This document shows, piece by piece, positions 1-7,303 of a DNA stretch of 8,479 nt. Origin of the DNA: Microscillaceae bacterium (GTDB lineage Bacteria > Bacteroidota > Bacteroidia > Cytophagales > Microscillaceae); contig DMHB01000353.1 of the NCBI GenBank assembly GCA_003449595.1, positions 1 through 8,479 of the forward strand. The letters run 5' to 3'. Numbering within the stretch: position 1 is the stretch's first letter; each line of letters starts with the position of its first letter. The position numbers and the translations under genes are program-made. The notes under the pieces were generated by a model. The model searched no databases, had not been told where the DNA came from, and saw nothing but the letters and a program-made list of their open reading frames with translations.

Positions 1-58
1 GATAAAGACCCTACTACTACCAATCGTAGCAAAACTATCATTAAAGCTTGTCCCCTCA

Positions 59-72
59 TCAGCACATGCTGA
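59..72. repeat. Perfect inverted repeat, 6-bp arms
   Basis: TCAGCA (59-64) and TGCTGA (67-72) are perfect reverse complements separated by CA. There is no T-run on either side, so it is not an intrinsic terminator. It could be a dimeric regulator's binding site, but that is inference from symmetry alone, and a 6-bp arm can arise by chance. Confidence 0.4.
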
Positions 73-76
73 CTTC

Positions 77-109
77 AAACTGTTCGGTTGCGCGCAAAAC
101 TGTCCGTTT
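77..109 (+). repeat. Two imperfect 13-bp direct repeats, 20-bp period
   Basis: AAACTGTTCGGTT (77-89) and AAACTGTCCGTTT (97-109) agree at 11 of 13 positions. Their starts are 20 bp apart, close to two helical turns, so both copies face nearly the same side of the DNA. A GCGCGC run (90-95) lies between them. Such an arrangement fits tandem operator sites for a regulator, but no known regulator motif is recognised. Confidence 0.35.
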
Positions 110-121
110 ATGATACAATTT

Positions 122-141
122 TCTACGAAGAAATTCGTAGA
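122..141. repeat. Perfect 8-bp hairpin with GAAA loop
   Basis: TCTACGAA (122-129) and TTCGTAGA (134-141) pair perfectly around a GAAA loop (130-133), which as RNA is a stable GNRA tetraloop. Neither side carries a T-tract, so it does not read as a terminator. It may be an RNA leader element or a protein-binding palindrome upstream of the small secreted-protein gene; the sequence does not decide between these. Confidence 0.5.
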
Positions 142-343
142 TAAAAATATAAATACTTGATTATCAAATATTTAAACTTATTGGTACAGGTGTTGCCTAT
201 TAGATTGGCACGAGCGTTCTCTGAAAATAAGGATAGCAAATAGGTGATAAAAAATATTTTGCAAAAAACAGAACCTTGTTATACAAAGTAGCGTTCAAGT
301 AATCAAAGTGTTAAAACATTTAACTATTAAACTATACAAAGCA

Positions 344-691
344 ATGCGTAATTTGATGTTTTTGGGTTTATTTATCTTAGGAACTGTTCTTCTTTCAACC
401 CCCCAAGATGCTGTAGCCGGCATCGACCCAGAGCGAGACACCAATGTGTTGAAATCTCAGGAAGCAGTTGAGCAACTCGTGATCCCGACCAAGTTCGGAC
501 GTGCCAAAATGGATGTGAAGAAATCTCAAAATATTTTGGTAAAGGTGGTCAACGCGAAGGGAACTGTCATAGTAGAGAAAGAAGTGTCTCTGACCGAGTT
601 CTTAGATGTAAACCATAAAATTCAAGAATTACCTCAAGATAGCCGCTTTATACTGTTGTATGGCAATACTGCCTACTACATTACAGAGTAA
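344..691 (+). CDS. Small secreted protein of unknown function
   Basis: This encodes a 115-residue protein I do not recognise. Residues 1-25 form a clear Sec signal peptide: a short positive start (MRN), a hydrophobic core (about 4-18) and an AVA/G cleavage site after Ala25. That leaves a mature protein of about 90 residues with no cysteine, so it should be exported to the periplasm or beyond and is not a lipoprotein. The mature part begins with a charged stretch. From about residue 64 it alternates hydrophobic and polar residues (NILVKVVNAKG, then FILLYGNTAYYITE at the end), suggesting a small beta-sandwich reminiscent of Bacteroidota C-terminal sorting-type folds, though no signature confirms this. 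An in-frame GTG at 308 would add 12 residues; the ATG at 344 gives the more normal signal peptide. It has its own terminator and is probably monocistronic. Confidence 0.7.
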   Translation: MRNLMFLGLFILGTVLLSTPQDAVAGIDPERDTNVLKSQEAVEQLVIPTKFGRAKMDVKKSQNILVKVVNAKGTVIVEKEVSLTEFLDVNHKIQELPQDSRFILLYGNTAYYITE

Positions 692-742
692 CACCTTGTA
701 CAAGTGTACTGAAGATCAAGCAAGCACAATCAATCAATTCGG

Positions 743-776
743 AATGCCTTGAGACTTTGTTTCAAGGCATTTTTTT
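743..776 (+). terminator. Rho-independent terminator of the small secreted-protein gene
   Basis: AATGCCTTGA (743-752) pairs perfectly with TCAAGGCATT (762-771). A G-T wobble and an A-T pair extend the stem to 12 bp around a CTTTG loop (755-759). A run of seven T residues (770-776) follows at once. It lies 52 bases after the stop codon at 689-691 and separates this gene from the VIT/VWA gene. Confidence 0.85.
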
Positions 777-898
777 GTGCTTTTTAGTTTTTTCTTACTC
801 CTTGTTGTAACAATCTTCGCCCAACAGGGTAATCATCACCAACAAGCGCTTACAATTTTGTGATTTGGTACATCTTTCCACGTAACAAATTAGCAACA

Positions 899-3298
899 AT
901 GAAAGGAATAAGAAAAATATGGATGATTGGAGCCATCGTCTTAGGGGCTATTGGCTCTTTGAAAGCCCAACAAAATGTTGAAGATAAAACTTTGTCGCCT
1001 TATTTCTTGGTGATGGGCGATGGCAAAACCGATCAACTCCCCTTAAAACATACCTCGGCAGAGGTCAATATCGCTGGTGTGATTGCCGACGTAACCGTGA
1101 AACAGGTCTATGTCAACAAAGGCGAAAACCCCTTGGAAGCCATCTATGTGTTTCCAGGCTCCACCAAATCGGCGGTATATGCGATGACAATGACCATCGG
1201 CGAACGCAGGCTTTCAGCCAAAATTGAAGAAAAAGGCAAAGCCCGCCAGATTTACGAACAAGCCAAAGAAGATGGCAAAACAGCCTCTCTGTTAGAACAA
1301 CAACGACCCAATGTTTTTCAGATGAATGTGGCCAATATTTTGCCTGGCGATTCTATCACAGTCGAGATGCGCTACACAGAAATGATAGTGCCAACCAGCG
1401 GTGTATATGAATTTGCTTACCCTACTGTAGTAGGGCCTCGCTACTCTACTACACTGGCCAGCCAAGCTACCACCAACGAAAAATGGGTGGCCAATCCCTA
1501 CTTACAAGAAGGCGAGTTGCCTACCTACACCTTTAATATAGGAGTTGTTTTGAATGCGGGCATCCCCATCCAAGAAGTCATTTGTCCTTCGCATCAAAGC
1601 CAAATTCAGTTCAAAGGAGCTAACCAAGCTTTGGTTGAGTTAGATCCTGCCGACCAATTCAGAGGCAATAAAGATTTCATTATCCGTTATCGCCTCAGCG
1701 GTGGGCAAATCGAGTCGGGTATGCTTATTTATGAAGGTGAAAATATGACAGCTTCTTCGGAACAAAGCCTCGGCGACAGCCAAAGCGAAAAGTTTTTTAT
1801 GGTGATGCTCCAACCTCCCAAAGCTCCTTCGCTGGATCAAATCCCGCCCCGTGAGTATGTGTTTATCGTAGATGTATCCGGCTCTATGCACGGTTTTCCT
1901 TTGGGAATTGCCAAAGATTTACTCAAAAATTTGATTGGCAATTTGCGCCCTACCGACCGGTTCAATGTGATGCTGTTTGAAAGCAACAACGCGATGTTGG
2001 CGCCCGAGTCGATGCTGGCTACTATCGACAACATCAACAAAGCTATACAAGTCATCGACCAGCAGTATGGCGGAGGTGGCACCAATTTGTTACCAGCCCT
2101 GAAAAATGCCTTGAATTTTAAAGAAAGTAAGGGATTTTCGCGCAGCTTCGTGGTAATTACCGATGGTTATGTTACAGTAGAGAAAGAAGCTTTTGACCTC
2201 ATCAGGGGCAATTTGAACAAAGCTAACTTGTTTTCATTTGGGATTGGATCAAGTGTAAACCGCTATCTTATCGAAGGAATGGCGTATGCCGGAATGGGTG
2301 AACCTTTTGTGATTACACAAAACCAAGAAGCAGCCAAGGTGGCCGAGCAGTTCAGAAATTATATACAAACCCCAGTGCTAACCAATATTCAGGTGCAATA
2401 CGATGGGTTTGATGTGTATGACATAGAGCCGCTCAGTGTACCCGATGTATTTGCAGAGCGCCCCGTGGTGGTTTTTGGAAAGTTTCGTGGCCAACCCAAA
2501 GGCACCATCACGCTGACCGGTATGAGCGGACAAGCCCAGTATCAATACCAAATTGATGTGAGTACTGCCCAAAATCAAAATAACCAGGCATTGCGCTACT
2601 TGTGGGCAAGGCATAAAATCCGCAGCTTGGCAGATTATACCAAACTGACCTATGCCAATAGTGCAGAATTAATCAAACAAATTACTGACTTAGGTTTACA
2701 ATATAATTTGCTGACAGACTATACTTCATTTGTAGCTGTTGACGACCAAATACGCAATGCCGGTGGCAAACAAGAAACTGTGCAGCAAACCCTGCCGCTG
2801 CCCGAAGGCGTGAGCAACTTGGCTATCGGACAAACATCGGCTGCTTATGGTGTTCAAACCGGAAAGATTATGTATAAAGCTGATGAGAAAAGAACATATA
2901 AAAAGTCTTCTTCCGGTGTAGAGCGTAGCATAAGTAATGTTGATGAAAAAGAGGTGGAAGAGGTTGATGAAGTATTGGTGGTAGAATCTCCTAAAAAGCT
3001 ATCCATTGCCCACAAGGCAGAACCCCTGCAAGGATGGAAAGCTTGGGAAAATTACTTGAAGAATGCTTTGCAAATGCCTGAAGCTGCCAAAACAGCTAAA
3101 ATAAAAGGAGAAGTGGTGGTAACCTTCGACATTGATGAAAATGGCGTGATTAGCAACTTGCAAATAACACAAGGCTTAGGCTATGGATGCGATGAAGAAG
3201 CTATTCGCCTCATACAAGCCTATAGCGGTTGGTCGCCCGAGATTAATGACCAAGGTATTGCTGTGAAAACAACCTTAACCGTGAAGATCAAGTTTTAA
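899..3298 (+). CDS. Exported VIT-VWA protein with C-terminal TonB domain
   Basis: This encodes a 799-residue exported protein. A signal peptide occupies residues 1-23 (cleavage near LKA/QQ). A VIT domain (inter-alpha-trypsin-inhibitor type) spans about 33-175. A von Willebrand A domain covers about 318-490 with an intact metal site: DxSxS at Asp325/Ser327/Ser329, Thr395 in a GGGGTN loop and Asp422 in ITDG. The motif YNLLTDYTSFVAVD (about 602-615) and the PLPLPEGVSNLAIG stretch are typical of bacterial VIT-VWA proteins. After an acidic linker (about 685-700), residues 712-799 form a TonB C-terminal domain (KGEVVVTFDIDENGVI, then a closing VKIKF strand). VWA domains bind ligands through a divalent metal, and TonB_C domains contact envelope partners, so a role in envelope protein interactions is inferred; the true partner is unknown. 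An in-frame GTG at 860 is possible, but the ATG at 899 yields a normal signal peptide. A degenerate -7-like CAATTTTG (853-860) lies upstream without a clear -33 box. Confidence 0.9.
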   Translation: MKGIRKIWMIGAIVLGAIGSLKAQQNVEDKTLSPYFLVMGDGKTDQLPLKHTSAEVNIAGVIADVTVKQVYVNKGENPLEAIYVFPGSTKSAVYAMTMTIGERRLSAKIEEKGKARQIYEQAKEDGKTASLLEQQRPNVFQMNVANILPGDSITVEMRYTEMIVPTSGVYEFAYPTVVGPRYSTTLASQATTNEKWVANPYLQEGELPTYTFNIGVVLNAGIPIQEVICPSHQSQIQFKGANQALVELDPADQFRGNKDFIIRYRLSGGQIESGMLIYEGENMTASSEQSLGDSQSEKFFMVMLQPPKAPSLDQIPPREYVFIVDVSGSMHGFPLGIAKDLLKNLIGNLRPTDRFNVMLFESNNAMLAPESMLATIDNINKAIQVIDQQYGGGGTNLLPALKNALNFKESKGFSRSFVVITDGYVTVEKEAFDLIRGNLNKANLFSFGIGSSVNRYLIEGMAYAGMGEPFVITQNQEAAKVAEQFRNYIQTPVLTNIQVQYDGFDVYDIEPLSVPDVFAERPVVVFGKFRGQPKGTITLTGMSGQAQYQYQIDVSTAQNQNNQALRYLWARHKIRSLADYTKLTYANSAELIKQITDLGLQYNLLTDYTSFVAVDDQIRNAGGKQETVQQTLPLPEGVSNLAIGQTSAAYGVQTGKIMYKADEKRTYKKSSSGVERSISNVDEKEVEEVDEVLVVESPKKLSIAHKAEPLQGWKAWENYLKNALQMPEAAKTAKIKGEVVVTFDIDENGVISNLQITQGLGYGCDEEAIRLIQAYSGWSPEINDQGIAVKTTLTVKIKF

Positions 3299-3323
3299 GT
3301 TGATAAATTGTTCATTCAGTAAG

Positions 3324-3355
3324 AAAGCCGGATTGATTTTCAGTCCGGCTTTTTA
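3324..3355. terminator. Terminator hairpin between convergent genes
   Basis: AAAGCCGGATTG (3324-3335) pairs with CAGTCCGGCTTT (3341-3352) in a 12-bp stem with one T-G wobble, around an ATTTT loop. On the plus strand a T-run (3350-3354) follows, making a good terminator 25 bases after the stop of the VIT/VWA gene. On the minus strand the hairpin is followed only by an interrupted T-run (TTTCTT), so it would be weaker there. The stop codon of the minus-strand amine oxidase gene (3342-3340) and its last codons lie within the right arm. Confidence 0.85.
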
Positions 3356-4623
3356 TATGTGCCCTCGGGCAATGTGTTGAGTAGTGCTTCTACGGCAAGG
3401 TTAGCGCTTTCCATCGCACCGTGTACGGTAGCAAAATGAGCGGTATGGGTAGCTTCGCCGGCAAAAAATAGCCTGTTTTCTACCGGAAGCGCCAATTGCG
3501 GCCTGAACAAATGCGAGTCTGGCGAGGGGCAAGAGTAAGATCCCCTTACAAAAGGCTCGGCAGCCCAATCGAACCAATAATGGGCTTCAAAAGCTTGGGT
3601 TGCTGCTTGGTTGCCAAAGGCATAATCTAACTCTTGCAAAACCAGCTGCAGGGCTTGTTGTTCGCCTTGTTGGGCTAAATAAGCAGCCTTGGCTCCGGTG
3701 ATAAAAGCCGTGAGCAAATAGGCTGTTTCAGATTTGCCGGTGGCGGTTGTCCAATACTCTGGCACATAGCCGTCGGTGTAAAGCGAAAGCATATCAGCAG
3801 GCCAAAATGGCTGTTTGAACTTAAGTATGATTTTCATCCCTGCCTCCATTGCGATAGATTCGATGGCGACTTGTTTGGCCGGAGGAAGCGCAGGCTCGAA
3901 AGTGAGCAGATTTTGTTGTAAAATAGGCAAAGGGACAGTAATAACGACCCGATCAGCTGGAATGATTTCTCCCTCCGAGGTAGTTAACTGAATAATAGAA
4001 GTCTGATAATCAATGTGTTGCACCGGTGTTTGACAACGAACAAGTGGGAGTATATCGGCAAACATTTCTCCTAATATGGCGGTATAAGGGCTGTTTTTTA
4101 TCAAATAATTACGATTGCCTGCGCGCCAAGCCTTGTCGTAATGCTGTAAACTATGGATGCTGATATGCGCCAATTGGCTACCATAGGCATTGCCAAACCA
4201 CGCATTGAGAATCGGAAACCACCTGGTAGAGATGCCTTGTTGGTGCGCCAACTCTTCCAAAGAAATATCATCGCCTTGGTACTGGTGAATAATATCCCAA
4301 AAATGGGCAATGGCTCGAAAACCTTCTTGTTCGGCAATAAGCGCCTCGGAAGACAGTTGGCCATTGAAAAAATAATAGTCTTCTCCTTCCGGCAAGTAGG
4401 TCGATTTTCCTAAATGGGTGGCCATCTCGAATAAAATAGACTGGTTGCCGTGAATTTCTTCGGCGCCCAACTCAATGGGGAAAGGCGCAAAGTCGAACAA
4501 GCTGCGCACCCGTCCGCCCCAAGTTGGGGCAGCTTCTAAAACCAAAGGTTCTAATCCATAAAGTTGGAGTAAATACGCAGCGCTCAGGCCGGCAGCTCCT
4601 GCACCTACTACCACTATTCGCAT
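3340..4623 (-). CDS. FAD-dependent amine oxidase-family protein
   Basis: This encodes a 427-residue flavoprotein of the flavin-containing amine oxidoreductase family (monoamine/polyamine oxidase and LSD1 fold). The N-terminal FAD-binding Rossmann motif GAGAAG is at residues 7-12, with Glu30 ending the second strand to bind the ribose and GGRVRS at 36-41. Lys264, in GMKIILKFKQPFW, aligns with the catalytic-site lysine of this family (Lys661 of LSD1). W353 with GSYS (361-364) and the C-terminal FAGEATH (387-393), followed by GAMES (402-406), complete the flavin site. Length and motifs look intact, so an active oxidase is expected. The substrate is not predictable. There is no signal peptide, so it is probably cytoplasmic. 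It starts 14 bases after the yfhO-like stop on the same strand and is probably co-transcribed with it. No Shine-Dalgarno sequence precedes the ATG. Confidence 0.9.
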   Translation of the reverse strand: MRIVVVGAGAAGLSAAYLLQLYGLEPLVLEAAPTWGGRVRSLFDFAPFPIELGAEEIHGNQSILFEMATHLGKSTYLPEGEDYYFFNGQLSSEALIAEQEGFRAIAHFWDIIHQYQGDDISLEELAHQQGISTRWFPILNAWFGNAYGSQLAHISIHSLQHYDKAWRAGNRNYLIKNSPYTAILGEMFADILPLVRCQTPVQHIDYQTSIIQLTTSEGEIIPADRVVITVPLPILQQNLLTFEPALPPAKQVAIESIAMEAGMKIILKFKQPFWPADMLSLYTDGYVPEYWTTATGKSETAYLLTAFITGAKAAYLAQQGEQQALQLVLQELDYAFGNQAATQAFEAHYWFDWAAEPFVRGSYSCPSPDSHLFRPQLALPVENRLFFAGEATHTAHFATVHGAMESANLAVEALLNTLPEGTYKKPD

Positions 4624-4637
4624 TTTACTTGGTTTTT

Positions 4638-7154
4638 TTATTGCCCATCGGTCTGGTTACGTATTTGTAAAACAATGGCCAAAGCACCCATTGCTAACAA
4701 CAGCAAAGAACAAAACAACGATAATTTCTCACCTATGGTGTAAGAAATTGGCTCGAATCTGAACTCAAGCGTGTGTTCGCCGGCGTGAACAACCACCGCC
4801 CTCAATACATAATTAACCCTAAAATGAGGTACTTTTTTCCCGTCCACGTAGGCGTTCCAACCTAAGCCGTGGTTATAGTAAATTTCAGAAAAAACAGCCA
4901 GTTGGTCGGCCTTCGCCTTATAGCTATATTTTAACACATCGGGCGAATAGGAGGTCAAAATGATTTTGTTTTCTTTGTCGAACTGAATCCCCCCTTTGAT
5001 TTGGGCGAGTTCAGGTTCAAATCGTTTATCGACCAAAGCCGTTTGCGCAGGACGGAGACTGTCTAATCCTTTCATTTCTTCATCGGCGTTTTTGACGATT
5101 TGATAGTTTTCCACAAACCAAGCATTGCCTAAGGCAGTAGGATTTTTCTGCGCTACCAGTTGTTGTTGTTGTGGCACTATGAAATACTTTACATTGAGCA
5201 TATCGAACACCACACGGTTATTTTTGCGGATTTGGTTGTCGATCAACTCTTGAAATCGGCGGAACTTCGCTCCGTGGTAGCCTCCTATCGACTTGTGATA
5301 ATAAGAAGTGGTTGCATCGTTGAACGGATTAACAGCTAAGTTGAATACCCGGTAATGCGGATCTTTGTCTTTCAAAATTTGCTCATCAGCAGGCGTTTTT
5401 TCAAATCGAGCCTCGGCTTGGCTTTTGGCTACATAGTCTTCGGGACGTAAATAGCGTGAAGCATCCAAATAAATCATATCGGCGGCCAAGAGCAACAACA
5501 ACACTGTTGTAAAAACCGTGACTTGTATTTTCTGTGTGATAAATGCCCAAATTAAAACAGCAGTAAGTGCTATGAATACGAATGAACGAAAAGCATCGCC
5601 CTGTAGCATAGAAGCGCGATCCAACCGGATGGCAGCCATAATTTCTTTTCCAAAATCAGGTCCGGCCATTTGCTGTAATTGTTTAAGGAAATTGGCATCC
5701 CCTCCTCCGGTAAACGAGAAGAAACTCCCTCCTAACCCGGCCAATACCAAACAAAATCCGGCTAAAGTGCCCGCTACGATATACAAAGGAGTCAGGAGGT
5801 TTTGCTTATCAGCCACAGCCGAATTGGTCTCTTTGCCGGCAGATTGTGTAGGGTTGTTGAGTTGGTGCAGCAAAGTTTGCAGGCCCAAAACCATCATCCA
5901 AACAATAAATATTTGTACTACCGATAGTATCATTGTAACCGCTCTAAACTTATTGTAAAGCGGGAAATAATCAAAAACCAAGTTGTTGAATGCTCCAAAG
6001 TTTTTGCCCCAAGCCAATCCTGTAAACAAGAGTGTAACTGTAAGTAACCACCACTTAATAGGGTCTTTGACGATGACCAAGCTATATAGGAACAAGAAAA
6101 ATACAATAGCCCCTACATACGCCGGCCCTCCTGTAAAAGGCTGATCGCCCCAATATAACGGCAGTTGCTGGGTAAATTCAGCCGCATTTTCAGCCGGCAC
6201 TCCTTTGCTGGTTAGAAGCTTAAAAGTTTCAGACTTTTTGCCCAACGAGCCATTGGAAGATCCTCCGTAGAAATTGGGAATCAAAAAGGTGAAGGTTTCT
6301 CCGATGCCATAGCTCCATTGGAACGCATAATCTCGATCTAAGCCTCCTTTGGACTGGTCGTTGGTTGTCAGTTCTGATTTGCCTCGGATGGTTTGCGATG
6401 AAAATTCGTAGGTAGTCCACAAGCGAGATGTGTGCGAACCCAACGCAAAAATCCCGACCAAGGCCAATACCAAGGTGGCGGTCAAATATTTTTTTAAGGT
6501 TTGCTGCCGGATAGCCCAAAACAAGGCAAAAACTGCATATAAACCCAGCGCAATCAAAGCATAATAAGTGATTTGGATGTGGTTGGTATATAGTTGCAAA
6601 GAGGCTGTAATACCTGAAAGTGCGCCACCCAAAAGATACTTACCCCGATAGGTCAACACTACCGAAGCCAAAAAAGGAGGAGCAAAACCCAGCGCCAATA
6701 CTTTTGATATGTGCCCAGCTTCGATGCTGATGATGTTATAAGACGCAAATCCAAAGGCAACTGCCCCCAAAACGGACAACCCTATGTCGAAGCCTAAAAC
6801 CATCATCAACCAATAAAAACCCAGCAAATAGACAAAAATAAGACTTGCCGGAGCTGGTAACATTTGGTAGCCTATAAATCTACCCACATACGATACTAAA
6901 CTGGAAGGATAATCTAAGTAAATTTGGTAGGAAGGCATTCCCCCGAACATACTATTGGTCCACAAAGGATAAGTGCCGGTTTTTTCTTTGTGCGCTTTGA
7001 TTTCTTGGGTAGAGCCTTTGGCTTGGATCATATCGGTTTGCTGTAGGGTTTTGCCGGTCAGCGCCGGATAGCAATACAGCAAGCTTAGGATGATAAAGCC
7101 TATTATCACGCCCAAATGGGGCAAGCTTCTTTGAAAAAGTGCAGAAAAATGCAT
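4638..7154 (-). CDS. YfhO-family multi-pass membrane protein
   Basis: This encodes an 838-residue inner-membrane protein of the YfhO family, whose fold resembles GT-C glycosyltransferases. I count about 14 hydrophobic segments, the first at about 15-33 and the last near the C-terminus (LFCSLLLLAMGALAIVL). The first periplasmic loop carries the family pattern: an aspartate in TDMIQ (Asp41) and then PLWTNSMFGGMPSYQI (63-78). Near the end is the soluble-domain signature GWNAYVDGKKVP followed by AGEHTLEFRFEP. Bacillus subtilis YfhO is needed for lipoteichoic acid glycosylation; Bacteroidota lack that polymer, so here the function is open, probably sugar transfer to an envelope molecule. A GTG at 7193 would add 13 residues, but the ATG at 7154 gives the usual short lead before the first membrane segment. 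A run of five Gln comes from a CAA repeat. It leads the probable operon with the amine oxidase. Confidence 0.9.
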   Translation of the reverse strand: MHFSALFQRSLPHLGVIIGFIILSLLYCYPALTGKTLQQTDMIQAKGSTQEIKAHKEKTGTYPLWTNSMFGGMPSYQIYLDYPSSLVSYVGRFIGYQMLPAPASLIFVYLLGFYWLMMVLGFDIGLSVLGAVAFGFASYNIISIEAGHISKVLALGFAPPFLASVVLTYRGKYLLGGALSGITASLQLYTNHIQITYYALIALGLYAVFALFWAIRQQTLKKYLTATLVLALVGIFALGSHTSRLWTTYEFSSQTIRGKSELTTNDQSKGGLDRDYAFQWSYGIGETFTFLIPNFYGGSSNGSLGKKSETFKLLTSKGVPAENAAEFTQQLPLYWGDQPFTGGPAYVGAIVFFLFLYSLVIVKDPIKWWLLTVTLLFTGLAWGKNFGAFNNLVFDYFPLYNKFRAVTMILSVVQIFIVWMMVLGLQTLLHQLNNPTQSAGKETNSAVADKQNLLTPLYIVAGTLAGFCLVLAGLGGSFFSFTGGGDANFLKQLQQMAGPDFGKEIMAAIRLDRASMLQGDAFRSFVFIALTAVLIWAFITQKIQVTVFTTVLLLLLAADMIYLDASRYLRPEDYVAKSQAEARFEKTPADEQILKDKDPHYRVFNLAVNPFNDATTSYYHKSIGGYHGAKFRRFQELIDNQIRKNNRVVFDMLNVKYFIVPQQQQLVAQKNPTALGNAWFVENYQIVKNADEEMKGLDSLRPAQTALVDKRFEPELAQIKGGIQFDKENKIILTSYSPDVLKYSYKAKADQLAVFSEIYYNHGLGWNAYVDGKKVPHFRVNYVLRAVVVHAGEHTLEFRFEPISYTIGEKLSLFCSLLLLAMGALAIVLQIRNQTDGQ

Positions 7155-7192
7155 GGTGTTGACAAGAAGAAGGGTGAAAGGTTGGAATGGCA

Positions 7193-7200
7193 CAAAACTA
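7193..7200 (-). promoter_or_regulatory. Candidate Bacteroidota -7 box for the yfhO-like gene
   Basis: Read on the minus strand this is TAGTTTTG, an exact match to the Bacteroidota TAnnTTTG box. Transcription would start a few bases downstream, giving a leader of about 30 bases before the ATG at 7154. No clear TTTG -33 box is seen at the expected distance, which lowers confidence. Confidence 0.45.
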
Positions 7201-7229
7201 CAAAAAATAATAAGTTTCGCCTATTTGAC

Positions 7230-7257
7230 CTTGGGCTGTCTTTTTGCTTAACCCAAG
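7230..7257. repeat. Inverted repeat flanking the -33 box of the SDR gene
   Basis: CTTGGG (7230-7235) and CCCAAG (7252-7257) are exact reverse complements with a 16-base spacer that contains the TTTG -33 element (7243-7246). No T-run follows on either strand, so it is not a terminator. It could be an operator at the promoter, but 6-bp arms with this spacing can occur by chance. Confidence 0.35.
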
Positions 7258-7275
7258 AAAACATCCGTAATTTTG
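7243..7275 (+). promoter_or_regulatory. Bacteroidota-type promoter for the SDR gene
   Basis: A TTTG -33 box (7243-7246) and a perfect TAnnTTTG -7 box, TAATTTTG (7268-7275), are separated by 21 bases, within the usual range for the Bacteroidota primary sigma factor. Transcription would start near 7280, leaving about 20 bases before the ATG at 7304. It is the best promoter match in the window. Confidence 0.65.
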
Positions 7276-7303
7276 TGGGCACATACAAATTACAGCACAC
7301 ACT

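Larger units (their letters stand above)
1..343. other. Non-coding, AT-rich upstream region with inverted and direct repeats
   Basis: No convincing gene lies here. Plus frame 1 is open from the left edge to a TGA at 70-72 and plus frame 2 to a TGA at 158-160; either could be the tail of a gene outside the window, but neither reading resembles a known protein. On the minus strand a short hydrophobic reading begins at an ATG at 59-57 (another ATG at 41-39) and leaves the window, so a divergent gene starting here is possible but unproven. The visible structure is a palindrome at 59-72, paired direct repeats at 77-109 and a perfect hairpin at 122-141. From about 115 onward the sequence is clearly AT-rich. 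I found no exact TAnnTTTG promoter box for the gene downstream. Confidence 0.5.

Noticed and set aside
1..59. Minus-strand hydrophobic reading starting at ATG 59-57 and leaving the window
   Set aside because: Only about 19 codons are visible, with no promoter box or homology to support a gene; it is mentioned in the region entry instead of being called.
2..160. Plus-strand frame 2 open from the left edge to TGA at 158-160
   Set aside because: The 52 visible codons show no recognisable protein pattern and the frame runs through the palindrome and hairpin cluster, so it is probably chance.
196..244. CCTATT and AATAGG as a long-range stem
   Set aside because: Six-base arms separated by 37 bases in AT-rich sequence are expected by chance.
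853..860. CAATTTTG as a -7 promoter box for the VIT/VWA gene
   Set aside because: It differs from TAnnTTTG at the first base and no TTTG -33 box is found at the right distance, so it was not called as a separate feature.
5518..5958. Open reading frame of 146 codons on the plus strand
   Set aside because: It is antisense to the yfhO-like gene and its composition (rich in Pro, Lys and Cys without pattern) looks like the complement of membrane-segment codons.
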